This document shows positions 27,153 to 35,925 of a stretch of 46,318 nt of DNA, piece after piece. The DNA lies in IMG/VR virus record IMGVR_UViG_3300042294_003496, positions 1 through 46,318 of that record; one strand, given 5' to 3'. This DNA is from a virus. Made by a program: the position numbers and the translations under genes. Below the pieces are notes generated by a model. That model was given only the letters and a program-made list of their open reading frames with translations. It did no database searches and was not told the origin of the DNA. Each line of letters begins with the position of its first letter. Position 1 is the stretch's first letter.

Positions 27153-29489
27153 TTAGAAATCGATGACAAGTTTGATTTCTTCCCTCTGCTCCAAATCCCT
27201 TTGTATAGGTTTGATATTCTGTATGTATAGCACTTCTCCAGACCTATATTTAAGTTCTCCCGAGTGATCCACCGAAAGAACTGACCCACTTATGGTAACG
27301 GTAGTTCCTGATGCCCCTAAAGTGGTGTAATCGATTAATTGACCTTTAACTATATCACCCTGAACCCCTGCAAGACGAAGAACACCACTTGTTCCTCCGG
27401 TAACGGGATTCCAATCAACAATATATCCATTACCCTCTGTTGATCCTGTCAGGAAAGAGACAAAAGAATCTTTATAGAAAGTATCGTTTTCGAAACCCTC
27501 ACCATAAAGTGTTAAAGAAGTGGTTAAATCGTATGTTGCGGGTGAACAGCAAACTTCTGTGTCAATTGCATAAATTTTACCTTGGCCCGTAGATCCATTA
27601 GATCCCGAGAAATATGGTTCTGTCTGAAGAACTGTTTCACCGATGTAGAATTTCCCTTTGGGATTTTCCAGTTTCAAGGTTCCATATAGAAGTGTTCCTC
27701 CAGACGCAAGCCAACTGCAAATTTCACCGGAGGCTCTCGACTGTGGAATATTTACCCTTCTATCTCCAACCCCATGTGCAAAATGCTTTCTCTTATAGTC
27801 ACCACCGACAGATAAAAATTCTACATTTTCAGGTGTCAGAGTTAGATTTAATAAGTGCCTCGCCTCAGAGCCAGCAACAGTTTTCGTAACAACATCGAAA
27901 ATGGTAAGTCCTGACATTGTAGCACCCGCAGCAAATGTGCCCCCACGAATATTCGTAAGAACTAATTCACTAGTCGCCGTTACACCTGAATATCCAGGAC
28001 ACCACTCGACTACCTTACCATAAGGCGCACCATACGCACCAGTCATCTGCATTGCAGTTGCACCAACAGTGAACGAACCGCTGAGGCCAGCCTGATTGAA
28101 TTTAATTCTGACTTGCTTCTCACTCAAAATGGGATTTCTTAGAATACCAAATTGTCTAAAATCATTGTCAGTATCTACTTTGCCGTCTTCATCTCTTTCA
28201 TAATTTTTAACAATCATGAATGATGCTGCACCAAGTTCACGGAGAGGATTAGCACCATGACCTCCGGGGGGCGGTATAACTGCGTGTAAAACTTTTTTCA
28301 GATCTGTATATTCAAATGGTGTGTTAGAAACTAATGTAGTTAATCCTTTAGGGATATCAAGTTCGGCAAATGTGTAGTTCTTTCCACCATCTACAATCTC
28401 AATACTTTTAATATATCTTGGTGACACAACACTACATTCCAAGTCTGTGTTTGCAGTCTCCCCAAATTTGATTTGAAAATCGGCAGTTTTTATGTCAGGG
28501 TTATTGATGTTTTCATATGCTTTACCATCACCTCTGACTGTAATTCTCGGTTGAATGCTAAAATATGATTGTTTGTTGGGATCGGATGTACCGGATAAAC
28601 CTAAAACTAAAGGATCTATAAAAATTTTTGCGGAAGTTCCCTGCCATGTATAATCTTTAATCTGTCTTCTCTGTCCCTGTCCGGGTCCACCGTCAAATGA
28701 AATAATCATATCATTATAAAGAGCGGAATTAGGAGTTAACTCAGGAGCAGCAATATAAACTGTAGTTGCACCGGGAGCAGCGTTCAAGGTTACTAAATTT
28801 GCACTGGATGGAAGTATGCATGATAATGTACTAACCCAATATGCTTTTGCTGCTTCATCCATATAAGCAAATTCAATCTTGCCATCAACTGCTGAATTTT
28901 GAACTTCCCATTGCAAAAATCTATCATCATTTACACGAAGAAATTCTACAAATTCAACTGGAATATAACCTAATGCTCCAGTCCGAGATTTTGTCAAAAA
29001 CTTTCTTTTGCTTTCAGGTACTTGATAGAGAAACTTCCATCTATACCCATCGGACAACTTACGAACAATCGTGTCCGTGTGAGTTGGAGGAACTGTAGAG
29101 GGATTTCCAAGATTATTATCTACACAAACATAAACCCTCTCTTCGTCTACCAAGACATAAAACCTAGCAGGCTCAACATCATCAAATAAATCTATGTCAT
29201 TTCTATATGGTTGATATATCTCTCCTGGATTCCAATCTATTCGTCTAACAAGCATAGAACAATCAGATTTGTTTATTCTTTTTGCTGCTATAAGATTCCG
29301 CCAAAAGTTTGTCTCATCTTGAACGGAATCTACTGACTGTGGGGGAAAATCAGATCCTGTTATTCCCCAAGGGGTTACCTTTCCAATACAGAGAAAAAAA
29401 TTCTCATCGGATAAATCACTATATTCATCCAATATAGTATCTGCTATGAAGCGTCTGTGGTTTTGACGAAATGGGTCGCAACTTGGCAT
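27153..29489 (-). CDS. gp8: Baseplate wedge protein gp8, enlarged
   Basis: Baseplate wedge subunit. Both ends match gp8: N-terminal NFFLCIGKVTPWGITGSDFP, then FWRNLIAAKRI, VRRIDWNPGEIY, RFYVLVDEERVYVCVDN and LSDGYRWKFLYQVPESKRKF; and the C-terminal HSGELKYRSGEVLYIQNIKP followed by REEIKLVIDF, which parallels the T4 ending with HSGEMIYMENR. T4 gp8 has 334 residues, so this 778-residue form carries about 400 extra residues in the middle, mostly Gly/Thr-rich beta segments. It follows the gp7-like gene and a Cys-rich unknown and precedes the DUF4815 protein. The ATG has AGGA eight bases upstream. Confidence 0.88.
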   Translation of the reverse strand: MPSCDPFRQNHRRFIADTILDEYSDLSDENFFLCIGKVTPWGITGSDFPPQSVDSVQDETNFWRNLIAAKRINKSDCSMLVRRIDWNPGEIYQPYRNDIDLFDDVEPARFYVLVDEERVYVCVDNNLGNPSTVPPTHTDTIVRKLSDGYRWKFLYQVPESKRKFLTKSRTGALGYIPVEFVEFLRVNDDRFLQWEVQNSAVDGKIEFAYMDEAAKAYWVSTLSCILPSSANLVTLNAAPGATTVYIAAPELTPNSALYNDMIISFDGGPGQGQRRQIKDYTWQGTSAKIFIDPLVLGLSGTSDPNKQSYFSIQPRITVRGDGKAYENINNPDIKTADFQIKFGETANTDLECSVVSPRYIKSIEIVDGGKNYTFAELDIPKGLTTLVSNTPFEYTDLKKVLHAVIPPPGGHGANPLRELGAASFMIVKNYERDEDGKVDTDNDFRQFGILRNPILSEKQVRIKFNQAGLSGSFTVGATAMQMTGAYGAPYGKVVEWCPGYSGVTATSELVLTNIRGGTFAAGATMSGLTIFDVVTKTVAGSEARHLLNLTLTPENVEFLSVGGDYKRKHFAHGVGDRRVNIPQSRASGEICSWLASGGTLLYGTLKLENPKGKFYIGETVLQTEPYFSGSNGSTGQGKIYAIDTEVCCSPATYDLTTSLTLYGEGFENDTFYKDSFVSFLTGSTEGNGYIVDWNPVTGGTSGVLRLAGVQGDIVKGQLIDYTTLGASGTTVTISGSVLSVDHSGELKYRSGEVLYIQNIKPIQRDLEQREEIKLVIDF

Positions 29490-29498
29490 GGCTATTCC

Positions 29499-29505
29499 TA
29501 TTTAG
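29499..29505 (-). promoter_or_regulatory. CTAAATA box very near the gp8 start
   Basis: Minus-strand CTAAATA only nine bases before the gp8 ATG. If used as a late promoter it would give an almost leaderless transcript, so it may be coincidental; the AGGA that could serve as ribosome binding site directly follows it. Confidence 0.25.
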
Positions 29506-29560
29506 AAAGCAAATTTGAGTTAAAACTTTGATTGTTATTGGTACGAGTATTTGTTTAGAG

Positions 29561-30400
29561 TTACGCTAATTGACACTTCTTATCGATGCAATTTATACAT
29601 TTTATCATTTTTTGTCTAAGTTTATCTGAAATAATACGAGTTCCACCGGCGGCGTGAGGAATATTCCCCTCTGTTATGGTGCTGAGGCAAGCAAAAAGTC
29701 TCATTATGGTCATCATTTTATTCAAATTTGCAATAGAACAACATGGATTGTTGAGATCCCAATTTAAAGTGTGTTCGCCCTGTTGCGCCAAAACTGATGC
29801 ATAAAATCTACGAAAACACTGAAGTATTTCCTGTAGTTTAATTTTTCTGTTGGCACGGTCGCCTGGCAGATTTGGCCCAATTGGTTCTCCAGTCTCGTCC
29901 CGTGGCCAGTCGAAATTTGTATCGCTGTATGGTATAATTTTCCAAATATCAATTTCACAGTCCCAGTCCCCCAAATATAGGTGTGGAGGGATTGTTACAG
30001 GAAAATCGTCGTTTGCATCATTATAACGGTCAAAATCTTCGGGAGACAAACTTAAATCTTCTGGTCTCCAAGACGGATTTTTGATTAAGTAGTTTTGCAT
30101 CTCTGCAAGTAAAAATTGAAATGCTTGAACACTATCGTTCTGTAGGAATGGTGCAGGATCATCCACTATTTTTTGTTCTCTTAGACATGCGGGTACGAGT
30201 GTAGTCCAAATATAAACAAACATTCCAGCGCAGGGCATATCCATCGGATTTGTTCCCCCGTCTGTGGCGCAACAGTCTTGGTTTACACCAGGATCAACAG
30301 GTATATCTGGAAATACCCTTTCAAATCCATCTCCCCTTGGATCTTGATATGCCAATTTGGCTATTTGTCTTTTAATATATGATGCATTTATTTCAGCCAT
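29561..30400 (-). CDS. Cys-rich unknown protein in the baseplate operon
   Basis: A 279-residue protein with 12 cysteines: a CC pair at 43-44 with C57 (CC-x12-C), single Cys in VPACLRE, WDCEID and LQCFRR, another CC pair in NPCCSIAN, and a C-terminal KCINCIDKKC. The N-terminal 20 residues look like a helix (ASYIKRQIAKLAYQD), the rest is mixed with many Pro, Asp and Trp. The CC-x7-P-x3-P-C-x-G motif also occurs in the gp15 extension. It sits between the gp7-like and gp8 genes with AAAGGA before its start. The Cys pairing may stabilise an extracellular virion domain or bind metal. I do not recognise the family. Confidence 0.88.
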   Translation of the reverse strand: MAEINASYIKRQIAKLAYQDPRGDGFERVFPDIPVDPGVNQDCCATDGGTNPMDMPCAGMFVYIWTTLVPACLREQKIVDDPAPFLQNDSVQAFQFLLAEMQNYLIKNPSWRPEDLSLSPEDFDRYNDANDDFPVTIPPHLYLGDWDCEIDIWKIIPYSDTNFDWPRDETGEPIGPNLPGDRANRKIKLQEILQCFRRFYASVLAQQGEHTLNWDLNNPCCSIANLNKMMTIMRLFACLSTITEGNIPHAAGGTRIISDKLRQKMIKCINCIDKKCQLA

Positions 30401-30411
30401 TTGGTGTTCCT

Positions 30412-32598
30412 TTAAATGAACCCGAGCGGATCTTGTGCTTGTCCAGATATACTAGAAATAATTCTGTCAATTTCCGCATCCTCAGATCCGCCACTACCGC
30501 CAAGTGAAACTGGTTCACTACAATAAAACTCAAATACCACCGTATCTGATATTCCTTGTATTCCCTTCCCATTACTATCGGTAACTTCAACCTTCAATGA
30601 ATAAGGACCATCTGTCAAATTCTGGAACAAACAGTTTCTATCATTTATGTTGATAACTTTAACTTCATTCTTTGACCCTGAAAGTGTGAATCTTATTTTA
30701 CTTGCTGAAGTAACACCAAATCTAGGTAAATTTTCATAGTTACTAATCAAAATTCCAGCATTAAATTCACATCTGCCAGGAGTAAAAACTCTTTGTGTGT
30801 TTAGTGGATATATCAACGAAACAATCGGTTTCGCATATCTAATCCTATCCTCTGTTCTGCAATCAAATTCATTACCAATCGGCATATTAAAAAATGCTCT
30901 TGCAGTTATTTTTCTAAAAGCAGATAATTCGTTATATTTCAGTAGAGCATATTTCTTGTTAACAGCAGAGGTTCCCGATGCACCATAAAAATCCGCAGTC
31001 CAACCTACAGGAGGAGAGCCACCCGTTATAGTGGTCCACTCAGGCCATTGTGTGAAATCATCTATTTGATTTTTCCAAACTTGTGCAATGACTATGTCGC
31101 TTATCTTCCTATTTGGATGTTCATAAATGATCCAGAATGGATCGGCAGTTTTGTAACCGGTAAGACCAAGTGGAGTAAAAGATGGTCCTGTAGCCTCAAC
31201 AAATGGTATGATATTTGCTATTGGGTTTCCGATTTGTCTTGGAACGGGCGAAAGACCAATTGCTTGTATTAAAGAGTCGTGTTTGGCGGGATTGTATCCA
31301 ACATGAACATTATATCCCGATGATGCTCCTGTTCCTGGAATAGAAAACCAGTCAGGTAAGTTGTCAAATGTATTGAATGTGTACGGTGTGTAGTGACCAA
31401 TCACAGGAACTTCAAATTTAATTAAAGCGGATGATTGATCTAGATCTTCACGGGCGCAGCGTTTGATAAGAACCTGTCCAAACATTGCCATACCAGCAGG
31501 GTGAACAAGTCTTCTGATTGACTCACGATATTCGTCAATAACAATTTCTGCTTTTAAAACATACGAATAATCTTGATAATAATGATTGTCTTGTAAGACT
31601 TTATTGGTACTAACTCTTCCATCAGTATTTATGTAGTACCCTTCATATTCACAAATTGCTCCTGTATTTGCAACCCCAACGAATCCCGTACCACTAATAG
31701 ACTGCACATTTACTGTTGGAGAGATGAGATAATTGATACCAAAATTTTCAATTTTGATTCGTCTAATTTTTCCTGTGGCATCGACAAGTGAGACAGAACC
31801 CCGTGCGCCAACGCCGCTGTCTCCTGCGGCAGAAGTAAAAAAGACTTTGTCTCCAACTGAGTAGTTAGATCCACCGTTCGAAATAGTTACAGATGCAACC
31901 ACATCATAAACTCTAAGTTCATGTAGTGTTTCTCCATTTTCAGTTTTAAAATCTATACCCTTGCTTCCAGGAGTAAATGAGCCGTTGCGGCCTGAAATTA
32001 TTAATTCAGCGACATCATTCTGCCCCTCACGATAAAGCGAAACATCAATGACTTTCCCCGATGATACTATCTGACCTAATTCGTTTTTCTGATAGATGAT
32101 CCTACCAATAGATTCAAATATACGATCATTCAATGTATTGGTTACTTTAATAGATGTTTTCTGTAACCACTTACCATCAGAAACCCGAAGAATATCGGTC
32201 TTTGGATAATAAAATTCAACTGCTGTGTCATACAAAATTCTAAACAAAAATTCGTATGACTTTTCTGTACCTTTTGCTCTATAAAATGATTTAATGTTTT
32301 TAATTAGTTTTCTGATATCAACTGGATTTCCAGTTTCTTTAGATACAGCCAACTGCTCGGGAAAATCGAACAAATATTCTTTCTTGAATTGACTGATAAA
32401 ATCATCCAAACTTTTATCTACATCAATTATATCCTGTAAAAGCATCGGGCTAACAATTTGCTTGCCCCGTTCTTTTTTTTGCAACCACTCATAATATGTT
32501 TCAAGAAATGCAACTAATGTTGGATGATCGACCCTAACAAATTCAGGAAGTCTTCCCGCTACAAGATTAGAAATTTGTTTAGACTTATCTTCGTACAT
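30412..32598 (-). CDS. gp7: Baseplate wedge protein gp7-like
   Basis: A 728-residue wedge protein matching the C-terminal half of T4 gp7 (1032 residues). Diagnostic segments are FYRAKGTEKSYEFLFRILYD at about 105-124 (T4 has FYSTKGIEASYKFLFKVLYN), the beta domain after it, and RESIRRLVHPAGMAMFGQVL around 350-380 (T4: FVHPVGFGF). The large N-terminal half of T4 gp7 is absent. The last 120 residues form an Ig-like domain (KPIVSLIYPLNTQRVFTPG to FEFYC) followed by a Gly/Ser linker and a short helix. It follows gp6 by six bases; no strong Shine-Dalgarno is seen, so coupling to gp6 is probable. Gene order 6-7-8 as in T4. Confidence 0.85.
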   Translation of the reverse strand: MYEDKSKQISNLVAGRLPEFVRVDHPTLVAFLETYYEWLQKKERGKQIVSPMLLQDIIDVDKSLDDFISQFKKEYLFDFPEQLAVSKETGNPVDIRKLIKNIKSFYRAKGTEKSYEFLFRILYDTAVEFYYPKTDILRVSDGKWLQKTSIKVTNTLNDRIFESIGRIIYQKNELGQIVSSGKVIDVSLYREGQNDVAELIISGRNGSFTPGSKGIDFKTENGETLHELRVYDVVASVTISNGGSNYSVGDKVFFTSAAGDSGVGARGSVSLVDATGKIRRIKIENFGINYLISPTVNVQSISGTGFVGVANTGAICEYEGYYINTDGRVSTNKVLQDNHYYQDYSYVLKAEIVIDEYRESIRRLVHPAGMAMFGQVLIKRCAREDLDQSSALIKFEVPVIGHYTPYTFNTFDNLPDWFSIPGTGASSGYNVHVGYNPAKHDSLIQAIGLSPVPRQIGNPIANIIPFVEATGPSFTPLGLTGYKTADPFWIIYEHPNRKISDIVIAQVWKNQIDDFTQWPEWTTITGGSPPVGWTADFYGASGTSAVNKKYALLKYNELSAFRKITARAFFNMPIGNEFDCRTEDRIRYAKPIVSLIYPLNTQRVFTPGRCEFNAGILISNYENLPRFGVTSASKIRFTLSGSKNEVKVININDRNCLFQNLTDGPYSLKVEVTDSNGKGIQGISDTVVFEFYCSEPVSLGGSGGSEDAEIDRIISSISGQAQDPLGFI

Positions 32599-32604
32599 CT
32601 TCTA

Positions 32605-34539
32605 TCAAGTCAGGAAAGGGAATCCTGTGTCACTTGCCTTTCTATCAATAACCGATTTCTCCTGAACCATTGTAATATCTATCTTGTCAGTATTAATTAC
32701 TAGAACTTGATTTCTTCTTACAAAGATATCCCCCTTATCGGGTTTGGCTAATATATTAATTTCAACAGTACCATCAGGAATACCTAACGGTGTAAATGAT
32801 TTAATCTCAATTAAACCGGTTTCATAATTGACAGTTCCGGCTTTTCTTTTTAAGTATACTCTTTCACTACCTATCAACTTATAAATTCTAATATTTCCAT
32901 AACCATCGTCATCAAAATATGCAACTACGGTAGGTTTAATTAATGATGTGGCGGTTAAATCTAAATGAAAAAATCCAGATGAACTAATAATTGGAGGATA
33001 CCCATCAATTGGATGAAACAGTTTGTTGTCATACTTAATTTTATAGGGAAGAGCCTGCCCGAATTTTACCTCAAACCTTTTTTCAAGAAGTAAAGAAATG
33101 CTACTGCTATTAAAAGATGCATCAAGCCCATCAATGTAAGAACTAAACTTTGACTGTCTGAAATTTTTTCCAAACTGGTCTAAATTAATATCACCAAATG
33201 TTATTATCTTATCTCTTATTCCCTGTGATAAACTGTCTGCTGAAGATGTTGTCAATCTCGGATCATAGTAAACTGTTACGGAGGGATTGATGTATGTTAC
33301 ATCCGCATCTACAACCTCAGGTTTAACCGTAAGAACATTCAAAGGACTCAAAATACTTTTTGATATCGCTTGTTTTTCAGTTATAGACAACTTAGATGAA
33401 TTCTTTGGTTTGACTGAAATAAAGACCTTACCGTAATTCGGGGGATCATTTTCCTCACCACCCCAAACTAAAAATGATTCTGATCTAAGTGAATATTCTT
33501 TGGCAAGTAAAACGAGATAGTCCGTGGATGTGACCGCACGATCTTGTGCTTGATAGTTTCTTGGAGCGTAATACTTGATTGAATTGATGGATTCTGGCTC
33601 AGAACCACCAAATGATGGAGATGGTCTACCATTTTCATCACGGACTACTGAAACTATGTACTGTGATGTATCTGTATTTGTTGTTGTAAATGTTCTGTTC
33701 TGCTCGGTATCTGTGTTGCCTATTCCATTTCCGAGAGTTCCATTAGTTCGCAAATAAATTATTGATATCAAGTTTCCATTTTCAACATTTTTACCAACTA
33801 TCCCATCACCAAAATATATTTCCCATTTGCCTCCCTCTGCCTCCTGTACAAAAAATGCCAATGAATTTCCATCAAGTTTATTAACATCTAACGCTCTAAA
33901 CCAAACATCCTCTATGCCTGTCGTATCTCTAACTGATCTTTGAACTTTTACAAATAGAGTATCAATATCGATATCATCGTCATCAATTATGAACTTTTGA
34001 TTAACATCTTTTACATTCACTACAAATGAAGATGTCTGTATATTACCCTCATATAAAATAGCGTTATTGATGAAAAATCTTCCACCAACAACCGAGAACC
34101 TGTAATTCTCTAGGTTAACAAAGTTTACAGTTTTACCTAACGCATCTCTAGCACTGAAAGATTTTCCCGGAGGAAGATACTCTTTGTTGGCTGCCACAGT
34201 TGCAGATGCAGGAACTCCACCCCTAGCACTGTTAATTGGAATCATTTCAATATTTACAACTGCTCTGGCTGCTTTCTTTGATCTAGGTCTATAGTTCAAA
34301 TGTTTCGCTAAAGACACCACAGAGTTTCTCACTATTGCAGAGTCTAGGAACGCTTCATTTGCAACCATATTTGCATAGAATCCCTGATAATGCGTATTAT
34401 ACGCTAGAAGGTCTAAAAGAATGTTTAAAGTAGACCCTTCGAAGTCATAATCTTTGAACTGCTCTTGTCCTCTCAAGTAGTCTCTTAGACTAGACTTGAT
34501 GCTGTCAAAATCTAAATCATTGATTTTTGTATCTGACAT
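32605..34539 (-). CDS. gp6: Baseplate wedge protein gp6
   Basis: Core wedge protein that forms the continuous inner ring of the baseplate with gp53, gp25 and gp7; 644 residues (T4 660). The family blocks are clear: LRDYLRGQEQFKDYDFEGS, LNILLDLLAYNTHYQGFYAN and MVANEAFLDSAIVRNSVVSL in the first 85 residues; NGRPSPSFGGSEPESINSIK, then YYAPRNYQAQDRAVTSTDY and FLVWGGEENDPPNYGKVFIS at about 290-385. The start overlaps the gp25 stop as TAATG. Gp25 immediately upstream and the gp7-like gene downstream confirm the wedge operon. Confidence 0.96.
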   Translation of the reverse strand: MSDTKINDLDFDSIKSSLRDYLRGQEQFKDYDFEGSTLNILLDLLAYNTHYQGFYANMVANEAFLDSAIVRNSVVSLAKHLNYRPRSKKAARAVVNIEMIPINSARGGVPASATVAANKEYLPPGKSFSARDALGKTVNFVNLENYRFSVVGGRFFINNAILYEGNIQTSSFVVNVKDVNQKFIIDDDDIDIDTLFVKVQRSVRDTTGIEDVWFRALDVNKLDGNSLAFFVQEAEGGKWEIYFGDGIVGKNVENGNLISIIYLRTNGTLGNGIGNTDTEQNRTFTTTNTDTSQYIVSVVRDENGRPSPSFGGSEPESINSIKYYAPRNYQAQDRAVTSTDYLVLLAKEYSLRSESFLVWGGEENDPPNYGKVFISVKPKNSSKLSITEKQAISKSILSPLNVLTVKPEVVDADVTYINPSVTVYYDPRLTTSSADSLSQGIRDKIITFGDINLDQFGKNFRQSKFSSYIDGLDASFNSSSISLLLEKRFEVKFGQALPYKIKYDNKLFHPIDGYPPIISSSGFFHLDLTATSLIKPTVVAYFDDDGYGNIRIYKLIGSERVYLKRKAGTVNYETGLIEIKSFTPLGIPDGTVEINILAKPDKGDIFVRRNQVLVINTDKIDITMVQEKSVIDRKASDTGFPFLT

Positions 34540-34931
34540 TATCTTGTCCTCTGTAATGTTATCGTGGTGTCAAAGACTTTTTTGATGTTTTTTATTGTAT
34601 ACATTATGCTTATTTTGACTTCACTTCTGTCTATATCATATTGCAATTTTATCATAGTTCTACTAACTCTAGGTTCGTATGTTCTTATGACCTTTTCGAC
34701 TCGTTTTTTGATTTCCTGAACAATTATGGGGGAGGTGTTCTCAAAAAGAAGATCTGCTATACCAGAATTAATTTCTGGATGAAATGGCTTCTCATTTGAT
34801 TTAAGGAGAACCAAATTCTTAAGTGCTCGGCGTATTGCTGCGTCACCTGTAAATCTAGTGACATCATTTGTGAAAAAATTTCTTGCAAAATTTATATCAA
34901 GATCTGCTGCATTTTCGTTAATTTCTGCCAT
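34539..34931 (-). CDS. gp25: Baseplate wedge protein gp25
   Basis: A 130-residue wedge protein of the gp25/gpW-like sheath initiator family (T4 132 residues); it nucleates sheath assembly on the baseplate. The pattern FTNDVTRFTGDAAIRRALKN, LVLLKSNEKPFHPEINSGIA, LLFENTSP and VIRTYEPRVSR is the family signature, including the conserved EPR. The open frame extends 19 codons further upstream, but that would lie within the PAAR gene and lacks homology; the ATG at 34929-34931 has GGAG seven bases upstream and starts two bases after the PAAR stop. Its stop overlaps the gp6 start. Confidence 0.95.
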   Translation of the reverse strand: MAEINENAADLDINFARNFFTNDVTRFTGDAAIRRALKNLVLLKSNEKPFHPEINSGIADLLFENTSPIIVQEIKKRVEKVIRTYEPRVSRTMIKLQYDIDRSEVKISIMYTIKNIKKVFDTTITLQRTR

Positions 34932-34933
34932 GA

Positions 34934-35218
34934 TCAGTCTCCACAAAATACATTTTCTGATCCCGTTGCTGTGGCAGAGCCACAACAAACAGGATCCCCG
35001 ATCCGAACCGCTTGTCTACTATTAACAAATACAGTCGATGATCCTTTACAAGTTACACTACTGTGACACCCCCCGCAACAATGGACTTTCCATGAGTCGC
35101 CTTTACGATGCCATCCACGACTGTTTACAATGACATTTGCAGACGCAGACCTATTCGGTCTTGGTGGATAGCATCCATGTCCTGTGCATATGTCTCTTAA
35201 TCTGTGAACTGGGGGCAT
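34934..35218 (-). CDS. PAAR-domain spike tip (gp5.4-like)
   Basis: A 94-residue PAAR protein that sharpens the tip of the central spike made by gp5. Typical features: PPVHRLRDICTGHGCYPPRP at the N-terminus, SASANVIVNSRGWHRKGDSW, and the second strand set STVFVNSRQAVRIGDP. His and Cys at the apex (several HC, CCGGCH and CC pairs) are candidates for the metal site that PAAR proteins have. There are 10 cysteines, more than needed for one metal ion. It stands downstream of gp5 and two unassigned genes and just before gp25; T4 gp5.4 has the same role. AAAGG precedes the ATG. Confidence 0.93.
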   Translation of the reverse strand: MPPVHRLRDICTGHGCYPPRPNRSASANVIVNSRGWHRKGDSWKVHCCGGCHSSVTCKGSSTVFVNSRQAVRIGDPVCCGSATATGSENVFCGD

Positions 35219-35227
35219 TATAACCTT

Positions 35228-35923
35228 TCAGAAAATATCGTCTTCGTATTCGTCGCATCCTGGACCTGTAAAGAATCCTTGTTTTTTCATGTCATCCAAA
35301 TAAGATTGATTGTTTATATTTAGTAGCATCCTATCTCTTCGCAAAGCCCAATTTGTTCTAACATGAAATGTGAATTCCTTGTCAGAGAAATCAGATGTAT
35401 TTCCAGAATCAAAAGCCCTAATCGTAAAAAATATCTTTCCGCCACCTATCGATCCATCTAGATAATCGACATTACTAAAATCTGTCTTATCGAAATATCC
35501 AAATCTGTTGGGGGATATTTCTTGTAAAGAATCTATTTGGCCGAACATCTTTCCTGTGTCTATGTCCAAAACTAAACTCGGCGGAAACTCTCCACCTATA
35601 ACTGCATATTTTATTGGTCCACTAGCAGTTGGGCAACATTGAGCGGGAATCTCATCTGCTCCGGCAAATGGCGGATCATATGTCCCATTTAGAACAGAAT
35701 CAACACATCTTGTGTAGTTCGCCTCAACACTAATGTCTATACATTGACCGACAAATTGTTTTTCATAGATTGGTTTTCTTCCAAATGTTCTACCTGAATC
35801 GGTCCATGTAAATCTACAGTTTTCCGATGTTGGACCAAATCCAATGGGATTGTAGTTGGGACCGATACCTAATCCAGGGTAATAGTATTCTATCGGATAT
35901 TGGCCGCTATGCGTCATCGGCAT
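35228..35923 (-). CDS. Putative baseplate protein with an Ig-like domain
   Basis: A 231-residue protein. The stretch YAVIGGEFPPSLVLDIDTGK followed by MFGQI (about 106-130) has the He_PIG pattern of a putative Ig domain (PP-x-L-x-L-D-x-x-T-G-x-x-x-G); then FFTIRAFDSG and KEFTFHVRTNWALRRDRMLL close the domain. The N-terminus is Tyr/Pro/Gly-rich with a Cys-containing segment, and QCC appears before the Ig part. It lies between the gp5 gene and PAAR, two bases after the 194-residue gene, with GGGGGTGA serving as ribosome binding site. It may attach near the spike or hub; function unknown. Confidence 0.85.
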   Translation of the reverse strand: MPMTHSGQYPIEYYYPGLGIGPNYNPIGFGPTSENCRFTWTDSGRTFGRKPIYEKQFVGQCIDISVEANYTRCVDSVLNGTYDPPFAGADEIPAQCCPTASGPIKYAVIGGEFPPSLVLDIDTGKMFGQIDSLQEISPNRFGYFDKTDFSNVDYLDGSIGGGKIFFTIRAFDSGNTSDFSDKEFTFHVRTNWALRRDRMLLNINNQSYLDDMKKQGFFTGPGCDEYEDDIF

Positions 35924-35925
35924 AA

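Noticed and set aside
34539-34988. gp25 starting at 34988 with 19 more residues.
   Set aside because: The extension lies inside the PAAR gene, has no similarity to gp25, and the ATG at 34931 has GGAG at correct spacing.
35317-35323. Minus-strand CTAAATA inside the Ig-domain gene, about 100 bases before the PAAR gene.
   Set aside because: Intragenic and far from the start; the heptamer is expected to occur by chance in this AT-rich sequence, so not listed as promoter.
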